Shown: positions 46,101 to 53,800 of the stretch, one piece after another
Layout of the letters: each line of letters opens with the position of its first letter
How positions within the stretch are numbered: position 1 is the first letter of the stretch
Origin: Bacteroidota bacterium
Lineage (GTDB): Bacteria; Bacteroidota; Bacteroidia; M30B66
DNA length: 64,000 bases
Assembly: GCA_027483445.1 (NCBI GenBank)
Contig: JAIXUS010000068.1
Span: 1 to 64,000, forward strand
Direction of reading: 5' to 3'
Made by a program: the position numbers and the translations under genes
The notes under the pieces: generated by a model
Databases searched by the model: none
What the model was told of the DNA's origin: nothing
The model's input: the letters and a program-made list of their open reading frames with translations, nothing else

Positions 46101-47405
46101 GATTGCGACAGTAATGGTTACATCGCTGGTGCTGGCATCACATACGCCGTTGCTGATGGTCCACCGAAGTGTGTTTTCCCCTTCAGAAAGGCCTGTCACC
46201 GTTGAATTGGGGTTATTCGGATTGTCGAAAACCGCATTTCCGGCCACTACACTCCATTGCCCGTTTCCAATGAGCGCCTGGTTGGCATTCAACACAAACG
46301 TGCTGCTGCAAATCGTGGTATCGTTGCCTGCATTGGCGGCTGTTGGAAGTTCGTCAACAAACAGGCTCAGTTCATCGCTTTGTTCGCCGCAGGAGCCTCC
46401 GGCAACCGTCCAACGAAGTATGGTTTCGCCCGGCGAAAGTAAGAATACCGCCGAATTGGGGTCGTTCGGGTTTTGCACGGAGGCGGCACCCTGTACAACA
46501 GACCATAAGCCACCTGCCGGACTGGCATTGAGGCTTGTTGAGGTGGCGCATAGGGTTTGGTTTGGTCCTGCATTCGGGGCTTGTGGAGGGCTTTCCACCA
46601 CGATGTTTACCTCGTCGAAGCGGGGTTCGCAGGGCGGATGGCTAACGGTAAAGCGGAGCACGTTTAGTCCGGGGCTTAAACCGCTTACCGAAGTGCCGGC
46701 CTGATTGGCCTGGTCGAACGTGGCACTACCGCTAATCACCGACCAGCTTCCCGATCCTATCTGTGGCGCTGAGGCATTCAGTGTTGTGCTTGTGCTGCAG
46801 AGGGTTTGGTTTGGGCCGGCCTCAGCGGCCGATGGCGGTTCGTTCACCACAATGTGCACGGTGTCGCGGCTGGGTTCGCATCCCGGTACGGAAACCGTCC
46901 ACACCAGCTCATTCGTTCCGGTTTGAAGTCCGCTTGCAATGGTGTTTGCCGAATTGGCGTCGTCGAAACTGATGTTGGGGTTGTTGGCGGTCCAGCTGCC
47001 CGAGCCAATCAATGGTATATCGGCATTTAGGGTGGCTGTTGAGCTGCAGAGGGTTTGGTTTGGGCCGGCCTCAGCGGCCGATGGCGGTTCGTTCACCACA
47101 ATAAGCACGGTGTCTGACGAAACCAGGGTAGGACCATCGAAGAATTCCCAGACCAGTGTAGTAGTTCCCGGCTGGAGGCCAATCAGGTCGGCATCAGCCT
47201 GGCTGGGATTGACCAGTGTTCCGCTTCCATTTACGAGGGTCCAAAGTCCATCGAAGGCAAAAGGCGTATTTCCGGAGAGGCGAATACTATCGGCGCAGGT
47301 GAGTTTATCTTCTCCTGCATTGGCTGGTTCGCCAAGCGAAGCCGCCGTTAGCAGCGGGCTGCACCAAAGCCATGGAGCAAGGAAAAACAACAACAGTTTG
47401 CGCAT
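40116..47405 (-). CDS. Giant T9SS type B adhesin with about 28 PKD-like repeats
   Basis: From the ATG at 47405 the product has 2429 residues. It has a signal peptide (MRKLLLFFLAPWLW onward), then about 28 tandem repeats of 80-85 residues of the pattern AGPDQTIC-(n)-L-x-A-(n)-G-x-W-S-V-x-S-G-(n)-F-x-N-P-(n)-V-x-G-L-(n)-L-R-W-T-(n)-NGVC. The last 95 residues are the gliding-associated C-terminal domain (TIGR04131 type): IPEGFSPNEDG, RVFDRWGNKVYDS, NNWDGKAN and a final KGYFTLWR. This predicts export by the type IX system and cell-surface display as an adhesin. It follows the OmpA gene by 81 bp. The upstream ATG at 47447 would displace the signal peptide and is rejected. Confidence 0.9.
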   Translation of the reverse strand: MRKLLLFFLAPWLWCSPLLTAASLGEPANAGEDKLTCADSIRLSGNTPFAFDGLWTLVNGSGTLVNPSQADADLIGLQPGTTTLVWEFFDGPTLVSSDTVLIVVNEPPSAAEAGPNQTLCSSTATLNADIPLIGSGSWTANNPNISFDDANSANTIASGLQTGTNELVWTVSVPGCEPSRDTVHIVVNEPPSAAEAGPNQTLCSTSTTLNASAPQIGSGSWSVISGSATFDQANQAGTSVSGLSPGLNVLRFTVSHPPCEPRFDEVNIVVESPPQAPNAGPNQTLCATSTSLNASPAGGLWSVVQGAASVQNPNDPNSAVFLLSPGETILRWTVAGGSCGEQSDELSLFVDELPTAANAGNDTTICSSTFVLNANQALIGNGQWSVVAGNAVFDNPNNPNSTVTGLSEGENTLRWTISNGVCDASTSDVTITVAITNLTANAGTDQSICTSSTQLSALPSPGGLWSVISGSANLQNPALANTEVSGLPEGTTILRWTIPNGVCGEVSDDVIISVQTPPTTANAGPDQNLCSTAAQLNANQATSGNGLWSVISGTATFANPALYNTTVSGLSVGNNILRWTISNGNCTPSFDELTLFVSGNPVNPEAGPDQTICGSSTQLSANASNGGSWSVIQGGGTLGNPAQANTSVSGLLPGVNVFRWTINAGACGDAFDEVTIVVDQTPSPAIAGNDQTICGGVTTLAATPPIVGTGTWSVQNGSAVFANPTQANSSVSGLSVGSNTLVWTVSNGVCPPSADEITVLVQASSANAVAGPDQTICSSQTQLAATPATNGVWSVQSGTAAITNPTLANTTVSGLSAGSITLRWTVPDGACGSVFDEVVIQVQDQPTAATAGLDQNICSTTTQLAANTPAIGSGQWTVVSGTAIFANANQPNSSVSGLSPGLNILRWTISNGVCAPSADDISIQVASNPLSPSAGPDQEVCSVSAVLSASPAGAGLWTVVEGSGTFANPTNATTAVAGLSAGSNVFRWTIDAGACGTAADEVEITVSQAPGPANAGSDQTICATNASLNAQSNFTGTGLWTVISGTGTFAAASNPQSTVSGLSPGLNQFQWTVTSGVCPSVSDVVEITVQAPPTAVNAGSDQQICGNTTTLNASPPNNGTWSVVSGSATLANPNSATSSVSGLANGQTILRWTVSAGSCPAVSDEVSINVINAPTTAQAGPDQTICNSNASLNANTPIVGIGQWSVIAGSATFSNSGSPNSAVTGLSQGQNILRWTITNGSCAPSQDELTITVQSPPTQANAGLDQQVCGNSATLLANTPLIGSGQWTVVSGSGTFGTPAQPGTTVSNLAAGLNVFRWTTTNGFCQASTDEVSIISFAPPSQAQAGPDASICANSFTLNANTPIVGSGTWSVITGSATISNPALPNTSVSGLSAGLVTLRWTISNGVCLPSQDEITLTILATPQANAGPDQQVCSPSATLLANAPGSGNAGTWVLVSGSGTLSNPNSPTTQVSNLGIGTSVFQWTVSNAQCPPASDQISIVRFEQPSPAVAGPDQQTCATSALLNAQPPPVGTGFWSVISGSGTLANPNLASTSVSALSSGINQLRWTVSNGVCASSSDTLLIVVDANPTNAAAGPDQQICAGTATLSASAPSAGSGLWTILSDNGTLSAPTLPNSSISGLSAGITVLRWTVSNGSCVSFDDVQLERFLTPSTASAGVDQVVCAPDAQLIGNVPLVGTGAWSVISGAGSFGNAGAASTTVSNLAPGANVFRWTISNGPCPVSSDQVSLIREIPPSPANAGLDTAICSDAISLYATAPTSGNGIWSIISGGGTLNSPQSPTSQLNNLGPGENRLIWTTLNGNCPVSTDTLIVERFLPPSPANAGADVVTCLSSIQLNATAPIIGSGNWSLLSGTGTLVSPNAAQTTLSNLQTGLTFLLYTVSNGPCPSTVDQLIVERLESPGPANAGNDLESCASSILLQGNTTASGEPTWALISGNGSLSQTQGNSATLSALENDTLLVAYTLSNEACSSTDTAQVVLWLPFETPFAGNDTSICGNEFLLSPIASTFANPLWTVVSGNAILNSPQSLNSLLELPSAGQAQIQLSLSNGVCATLSDTISITRLIQSDTALIFNENGVVCDDTVLLSSSPENGQWALLAGNADLSSLQASEITLSNMEEGEIVLSYSVINSECPSADTLILQKANFPQVVNAGPDKVICGIETQLEAETPIDANGQWSLLSGSGTLSDPSDPASNIVRIEPGISRLIWEVSNDFCSTADTLTLNFLEQPNAEAGPDLIGCLNDTLFLQAEIPLVGSGTWSSLNGGISFLVPQFQNTGALAQSTGNYFLEWTVTNGLCSDSDLVVITFLSPDDPDCKAKEPEVFIPEGFSPNEDGLFDRFVIQSPAGKRISLRVFDRWGNKVYDSINYQNNWDGKANAGLVIGADLPESTYYYLIEIEDESQPRKGYFTLWR
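40406..47330 (-). repeat. In-frame array of PKD-like domain repeats
   Basis: About 28 repeats of roughly 245 bp. Through the middle of the array two subtypes alternate: a longer one with IGSGQW-like centres ending NGVCxPSxDE, and a shorter one with GGLW or NGVW centres ending GACG-x-x-x-DE. The DNA is diverged between most copies but contains near-exact local duplications. Confidence 0.85.
46794..47102 (-). repeat. Exact 60-bp direct repeat inside the adhesin gene
   Basis: Bases 46794-46853 and 47043-47102 are identical over 60 bp, starting GCTGCAGAGGGTTTGGTTTG. The offset is 249 bp, exactly 83 codons or one domain, so the copies lie at the same place in adjacent repeats. Confidence 0.9.
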
Positions 47406-47486
47406 AATAAGGCTTGAACAGGCCAACCGTAATAGGATTGCCATCAAAAATAGCCAAACAAGGCTAATTTAATCTCAGAAACTAGT

Positions 47487-49940
47487 TTATCGGTATTGCA
47501 CCACCCTGATTTCGGTACGGCGATTCACCTGATGTTCTTTGTCGGGGCATTTAACGCCGTTTTTGCAGCGGTTGAGGATTTGGGTTTCGCCGTATCCTTT
47601 GCCGCTAACCCTTTCGCTTTCGATGCCTTGACTGATCAGGTATGAAACGGCCACGATGGCTCTTCCTTCGGAAAGCTTCAGGTTGTCCTGGTCGGAGCCT
47701 TGGCTATCGGTATGTGAGCCCAGTTCGATGATCATGGTGGGATTTTCCTTCATTACCTGCACAACGTAGTCGAGCACAAGCTTGGCTTCGGGGCGAATGT
47801 CGGTTTTGTTCAGGTCGTAAAGGATGCCTTCAAGGGCGATAACTCCACCTTCGGTGAGTTTGAGCAGGCGAAGGTTTTTGTTGGAGATTTTACCATCGGC
47901 TGTAAGCGTTGTTTTGCTTTGTGAGGTGGAGAAATACCCAACCCGGCTGGCGGCAATGTTTACTACGTCGCCTTCTTTGAGCACGGTTTCATACTTTCCG
48001 GTTTCATCGGTAACGACTTCAAACTTTGAGTTAGTCTTTGTGTTTTCGATCGAGAGCAAGGCTTCGCTTACGGGACTGTTTGTTTGTTGATCGGTAACGG
48101 TAATGGCGATTGGTGTTCCTTTTTTAGGGGCAATTCCGGTTGAAAGGTTGAGGAACACATCTTCGTCCTTATTGGTACAAGGCGCTTTGAATTTACGCTT
48201 TGCAACGGGCAAGCCTTTGGCTTCGGCAATTACTTCGTATTCGCGACACGGTTGAAGCAGGAATTTAACGCCACCTTTAGCGTCGGTTTGTTCGAGTCCA
48301 ACCGGTTGTTCGCCGGCGGTAACGTCGTTGAGCGATACCACGGCACCCTCGAGGTCTTTGTTCACGAAGCGGTCGAAGAAGCGCACATAAAGCTTGGGTT
48401 TTTTGGCATAAAGGCTAACATCGCGCGAGGCTTTCGGGTCGCAGTTGATTTGCACTTCTTCTTCGCTTTCAGGGTAACCTTCGGCTTTTACGCGGAATGT
48501 GTACTTTTTACAGGGCTGTAGAATAAGGCTAGACACCCCGCTGTTGTTGGTACGCAGGGTTCGGATGCTTTTTCCATCGAGTAGCACTTCCACTCTTGCG
48601 TTTTCGATGGGTTTGATTTCATCGCGATCCATCACTTTTATATACGATGGGGCGGGCGAATAGGTAAATCGGTAAATATCGTCGTGGTCGAGCCCACCGT
48701 CGCGGTTGGAGCCAAAGAATCCGGAGCGGCCATCGTTTCGAACAATCAGGCCAAAATCATCGCCGGTGCTATTGATGGGTGAACCGATGTTTACTGGTGT
48801 TTCTCCGGGTTCGCTCAGGGTAAATTTGAAGATATCAAGGCCGCCAAGGCCGCCCCAGCCATTAGACGCAAAATAAAGCAAGCTGTCTTTCCAAACGAAG
48901 GGGAACATTTCGTTGCCTTCGGTATTTACAGCAGGGCCGAGATTTTCGGGTTTCGACCAGGTGTTTCCGTTGCGGGTCGATTTGTAAATGTCGGTACCAC
49001 CAAGCCCTCCGGGCATGTCGCTCACAAAGTAAAGCGTATTGCCATCGGCCGTAAAGGCCGGATGACCACTCGAATATTCGGTGCTGTTGTGTTCAAACGG
49101 ACGAACATCGGTAAACTTGCCACTTTCGGCGTTTGCCAGATAGAGATTCAGTCGGTTTACATGGTCGCTTGATCGTTTCACCTTGCCTTTGTGGTAGGCG
49201 TTTCGGGTGAATGCCATCAATTTACCATCGGCGCTCATAGCAGCGGGGCCTTCGTGCAGTTTGGTGTTTATCTCCTTGCCCAAATTGATGGGACTGGTAG
49301 GCGTTGAATCGTTGGTTAGAGGGATTTTCCAGAGGTCGAGCCAACGTTTGTTGTTCCAGGGCGCTTTGGAGCGCGCCATGCCTTCGTCGAAACCGTTCGA
49401 TACCACCAGCAGGTATTGCTGAGGGCCTTCGTTGTAGAAGGCGGGGGCGAAATCGGAATGTGCTGAGTTAAACCCCAGCTTTTCGAGTCGGTAACCCGAC
49501 GATTCGGCAAACAGGTCGGAGTAATTGTTGATGCTATTGATAAACCGGCTGCCCCGCTTGTCGGTGGCCATCTTCTCGTCGTACTTTTTGAAGTTTTGGC
49601 GGGCTTCTTCTTTTTTACCGAGGCTTTCCTGCGCTTGGGCTAATTTTAAGAAGTCGTCGTTGTTGGCCTGACCGGAGTCGACCAGCTTTTGGAGGAACTC
49701 AGCGGCTTTGGCGTGGTTGTTTAGCTTCACCGCGGCATCAGCCATGCGTCGGAGCACCGCCATATTGGCCGGAGCCTTTCGGTGCACATGTTCGTAAAGT
49801 TCGAGCGCCTCAACATAGGCAAAGTTTTCAAAAAGTCGGTTGGCGCGACGTTCGGCAGGCGATTGGGCAAAGATCGATCCTGCACTCCACAGAATTAGCG
49901 TCAGCAGCAGTGCGGCGAGACTAACAGTTCGGTTTAGCAT
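47487..49940 (-). CDS. OmpA-family protein with TPR, PD40 propeller and carboxypeptidase-regulatory domains
   Basis: After a signal peptide (to about residue 25, SIFAQ) come TPR-like helices (about 28-130), a PD40/WD40-like propeller (about 150-430; AFTADGNTLYFVSDMPGGLGGTDIY and similar), and three carboxypeptidase-regulatory-like beta domains (about 440-690). The C-terminal OmpA domain (about 700-817) has the peptidoglycan-binding LGSHTDSQGSDQDNLKLSEGRA. This architecture is found in OmpA partners of PorP/SprF in T9SS loci. It likely anchors the outer-membrane assembly to the cell wall. It begins 4 bp after the PorP/SprF stop. Confidence 0.85.
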   Translation of the reverse strand: MLNRTVSLAALLLTLILWSAGSIFAQSPAERRANRLFENFAYVEALELYEHVHRKAPANMAVLRRMADAAVKLNNHAKAAEFLQKLVDSGQANNDDFLKLAQAQESLGKKEEARQNFKKYDEKMATDKRGSRFINSINNYSDLFAESSGYRLEKLGFNSAHSDFAPAFYNEGPQQYLLVVSNGFDEGMARSKAPWNNKRWLDLWKIPLTNDSTPTSPINLGKEINTKLHEGPAAMSADGKLMAFTRNAYHKGKVKRSSDHVNRLNLYLANAESGKFTDVRPFEHNSTEYSSGHPAFTADGNTLYFVSDMPGGLGGTDIYKSTRNGNTWSKPENLGPAVNTEGNEMFPFVWKDSLLYFASNGWGGLGGLDIFKFTLSEPGETPVNIGSPINSTGDDFGLIVRNDGRSGFFGSNRDGGLDHDDIYRFTYSPAPSYIKVMDRDEIKPIENARVEVLLDGKSIRTLRTNNSGVSSLILQPCKKYTFRVKAEGYPESEEEVQINCDPKASRDVSLYAKKPKLYVRFFDRFVNKDLEGAVVSLNDVTAGEQPVGLEQTDAKGGVKFLLQPCREYEVIAEAKGLPVAKRKFKAPCTNKDEDVFLNLSTGIAPKKGTPIAITVTDQQTNSPVSEALLSIENTKTNSKFEVVTDETGKYETVLKEGDVVNIAASRVGYFSTSQSKTTLTADGKISNKNLRLLKLTEGGVIALEGILYDLNKTDIRPEAKLVLDYVVQVMKENPTMIIELGSHTDSQGSDQDNLKLSEGRAIVAVSYLISQGIESERVSGKGYGETQILNRCKNGVKCPDKEHQVNRRTEIRVVQYR

Positions 49941-49944
49941 GGGA

Positions 49945-50874
49945 TCAGAAATAACGGGGAGTAATGGTTTTGTTTTTATTGAATCCGAAGTCGCAGCGGA
50001 GCATCACTTCGTGCGATCCGCCTACATTACCGGCCAGTCCACTTACGGTTTGGTCGTAAGCATAACCCACGCGGAAGTTTCGGTTGAGCTGAATTTCAAC
50101 CATGCCAACTAAGGCGTCGCCGGTGCGGTACGAAAGGCCAAAGCCGAGAATGTCGAGCCAGTAAACGTTGGCGTTAATGTCGGCCTGCAAGGGTGCGCCA
50201 TTCACGTGTTTAATCATTATCGATGGCTTTAAGCGGAATGTAGGCGAGAGTTTGAACACATAGCCTCCCGAGAGGTTGAAATGCGTGCGAAGTCGAGCAA
50301 CATACACAGTGTTGAATTGCTCTTCGCTGAGGATGTTGTTTCTCAGGTGTGGAATACCCAGGCCAACGAACCATTTGTCGGAATACCAAAATGCGCCTGC
50401 CCCGAAGTTAAGGTTCCACAACGAGAGGTTGTTTCCGAAGGCCGCATCGAATGTGTTGTCTTGAGAAAGTTGAATGTCGGTGAGGTTTACGCTAAAGTTT
50501 CTCACGCCAGCCTGTAAGCCGAAGGCTAAGCGCGATTTGCTAAACTTGAGGTGGTAGGCATACATCGCCATGAAGCCATTGGTTTGCATTTCGCCCATAC
50601 GGTCGTTCACAAAGCTAAGTCCGACGCCTACATGTTCGTTTCTGAGTGGGGCGTGGCATGTGAAGGTGCCTGTTTGAGGCGCACCGGGGAAATTAACCCA
50701 CTGGCGGCGAAACAAGCCCACGGCCTGCATTTGGTCTAACGAACCGGCATAGGCCGGGTTGAGGGCCAGCGGGTTAAACATATACATGCTGTACATGGGG
50801 TCTTGCTGTGCCCGGGCAGCCGAAGCGAGTGCCAAAAGGGCCAGAAATACGAGGGTTTTCACGTCGCGCTGCAT
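49945..50874 (-). CDS. Type IX secretion system PorP/SprF family membrane protein
   Basis: This is an outer-membrane barrel of the PorP/SprF family (TIGR03519 type). Diagnostic blocks are QQDPMYSMYMFNPLALNPAYAGS after the signal peptide, FRRQWVNFPGAPQT, and HVGVGLSFVNDRMG. SprF-like proteins are known to be needed for secretion of partner proteins with type B C-terminal domains. It lies directly between the two adhesin genes. I prefer the ATG at 50874 (MQRDVKTLVF), which gives a clean signal peptide. The ATG at 50904 would overlap the adhesin stop and add ten residues. Confidence 0.9.
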   Translation of the reverse strand: MQRDVKTLVFLALLALASAARAQQDPMYSMYMFNPLALNPAYAGSLDQMQAVGLFRRQWVNFPGAPQTGTFTCHAPLRNEHVGVGLSFVNDRMGEMQTNGFMAMYAYHLKFSKSRLAFGLQAGVRNFSVNLTDIQLSQDNTFDAAFGNNLSLWNLNFGAGAFWYSDKWFVGLGIPHLRNNILSEEQFNTVYVARLRTHFNLSGGYVFKLSPTFRLKPSIMIKHVNGAPLQADINANVYWLDILGFGLSYRTGDALVGMVEIQLNRNFRVGYAYDQTVSGLAGNVGGSHEVMLRCDFGFNKNKTITPRYF

Positions 50875-50894
50875 GGTGCGATGAAAAGAGGTGA

Positions 50895-53800
50895 TTATCT
50901 CCATAGTGTGAGGTATCCTTTACGGGGTTCGCTTTCCCCTTCGATGGTGATGAGATAGTAATAGGTGCTTTCGGGCAGCTGCTCTCCGGCGAGAATGGTT
51001 CCCTGCGAGGCGGTACCATCCCAGTTATTGAGATAATTTTCGCTTTGATAAACGAGGTTACCCCAACGGTTGTACACTTCGATTCGAATGCGTTTGCCTT
51101 CAGGGTTCGAAATCACAAACAAATCGTGAATGCCATCGCCGTTTGGCGAGAAGCCTTCAGGAATGAAGATTTCGGGCTCCTCGCAAGCCGATGAGTCGGA
51201 TGGAAGAATGGTGAGTGTGAGCGTGTCGGTAGCGGCACAGGCCCCATTGAGCACATTCACAACAAAAGTGTTTGCCCCAATGCTTAGGTTGTTCAGGCCC
51301 ACCTGCGGACCTTCGGGGTTTTCTACAGTTCCGTTGCCACTCAACACCGTCCAGCTTACCTCACTGCCCTCCGGTATGCCGGCAATGGCCACCGAAACCG
51401 GTAGATTTTCTTCACAAATTGAGGTGTCGGTCGGAATGGTTAGGGCAATTGGTTCAAAACTTAACACAACCAGTGTATCGCTGCTTACGCAAGGGCCATC
51501 GGTGATTGTCCATACAAAGGTGTTATTGCCCGGTGAGAGTCCATTTACAGCGGTCGACGGCTGATTGGGGTTTCCAATTTCTCCGCTTCCCAAGGCTAAG
51601 CTCCAGGCTCCTGCGCCGGCGGAAGGTAAATTACCCAGCAGTTCGGTGCTACTGCCACATACCGATTGGTCTTCGCCGGCAAAGGCCGGAGTGCCGGGCA
51701 GTGTAACATCAACCGTTACGGTATCGCTTCGGGTTATTCCCGAAACAGTGATCGACCAAACAAAGGTGTTTTCGCCTGCACTAAGGTTGCTCACTGCTGT
51801 ATTGGCCGCGCTGGAATCGGCCAGTTCGCCGCTTCCGGCAATCACCGTCCAGACGCCCGAGCCATCCGCCGGTACGGCGCTACCCTGCAATACCACAGAA
51901 GTACCGCAAAGGACTTGATCGTCGCCGGCATCTACCTCAAATTGAGGCATTTCAACCAAGATGATTATGGTGTCGGGGGCGCAAATTTCCGGCAACGGAT
52001 CGCCGGTATCGCACACCAGTACAACCACCGTATCGGTGCCTGTGAAGCCGTCGTTCGGTGTGTAGGTGAAATTGCCATCCTCGCCCAAAACAAAGGTTCC
52101 GTTCGAAGGAGGAACAATCACCGAATCGGCCAGAAGCTGGGTGGAGTCGGGGTCGAAGTCGTTGGTTAAGAAGTTACCTTCCAGGGTTAATCCTGGCGCT
52201 ATGTTGAACGTGTCGTTGAGGATCACCGGAGGGTCATTCACCGGAAGCACAACGATAATCAGGGTGTCGGTTGCACATTCGGGTGGCAGAGGAAGGCCAT
52301 TGTCGCAAACATTAATCAACACAGTATCAGTGCCGTTGAAGTTTTCATTGGGTGTATAAACGAAGCTACCATCGGGGTTGATGACAATGCTGCCATTTTG
52401 AGGGCCTGAAATCGGGGTGGTGTCGGCGCTCAGTTCGGTTCCTTCCGGGTCATTGTCGCCACCATTGAGGATATTTCCACTGAGTGGTTCATCTTCGTTG
52501 GTAGAGAGCGAGTCGAGGAGAAGCACCGGCGGGTCGTTGAGGGAATCGTTTACGGTAAAGAAGAGCGTATCGCTTTCGCATTCGGGCGGCAGAGGCAGGC
52601 CGGAGTCACAAACAAGAACAACCACGGTATCTAGACCAATAAATCCGGAATTCGGAATGTAGGTAAAGCTGCCATCGGGATTCAGTGTGAAGCTTCCGTT
52701 TGCTGCATCAACGAGCACCGAATCAACCGTTAGCGCAGTGCTATCGGGGTCGAAGTCGTTATCGAGCAAATTACCGGTAAGGGTATCTAACTCCGTAAGG
52801 GCGTATGTTTGGCTTTCGGTAATTGGTGGGTCGTTCACCGGGCTCACTGTGATCACAAGGGTATCTAAGCCGCAAAGTGGAGGCAGGGGAATGTCTTGAT
52901 CACAAATGTTGATGACCACAGTGTCAACGCCATTGAAGTTCTCGTTTGGCGTGTAAACAAAGCTTCCGTCGGGGTTAATGGTGATGCTTCCGTTTTGTGG
53001 ACCAGCAGCCGCAATGGTATCTGCAACAAGAGTGGTTCCATCGGGGTCAGAATCGTCGGTGATGACATTGCCGCTTACCGGTATGTCTTCGAGTGTGCTC
53101 AACGTGTCGTTGCTGATTACAGGCGGGTCGTTTACTGTATCGTTTACGGTAATGAACAAAGTGTCGAGGGAACATTCGGGGGGCAGCGGGAAACCAGAGT
53201 CGCAAATGAGTACCACAATGGTGTCTAGCCCACTAAAGCCGGGATTGGGCACGTAGTTAAAGCTTCCGTCGGGGTTTAGGGTAAAGCTTCCGCCGTTAGG
53301 CTCTACCACTACGCTATCGGCGGTAATGGCGGTACTATCAATGTCGAAATCGTTGTCGAGTAAATTTCCGCTAAGGGTATCACCGGGCGATGCGTTGTAC
53401 GACTGGCTGTTGGCAACCGGCGGGTCGTTTACGGGTGTTATGGTGATGACCAAGGTGTCGAGTCCGCAAAGCGGTGGAAGCGGAATCCCCTGGTCGCAAA
53501 TTTCTACGACCACGGTATCGGTTCCGTAGAAGTGCTCATTGGGCGTGTAGGTGAAGCTTCCGTCCGGTTGAATAACGATGCTTCCGTTCTGCGGGCCTTG
53601 TTGTGGTATGGTATCAACAACCAGCACTGTGCTGTCGGGGTCTACATCGCCATTGATGAAGTTACCGGTTAATACAGAATCTTCGGGCGTGCTGAGGCTG
53701 TCGTTGACCAACACCGGTGGCTGGTTACATGCGAAAGTAATCGTCACCAGGTCGGTCGAGTCGGGGCACTGACCACCAAGAACGGTCCACTGGAATACGT

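Noticed and set aside
45871-46704. Long plus-strand open frames within the adhesin genes (for example 277 codons here, 222 at 44206, 210 at 56596)
   Set aside because: They mirror the minus-strand repeats with the same period and have Ser/Pro/Val-rich compositions forced by the opposite strand. No signal peptide or domain is visible.
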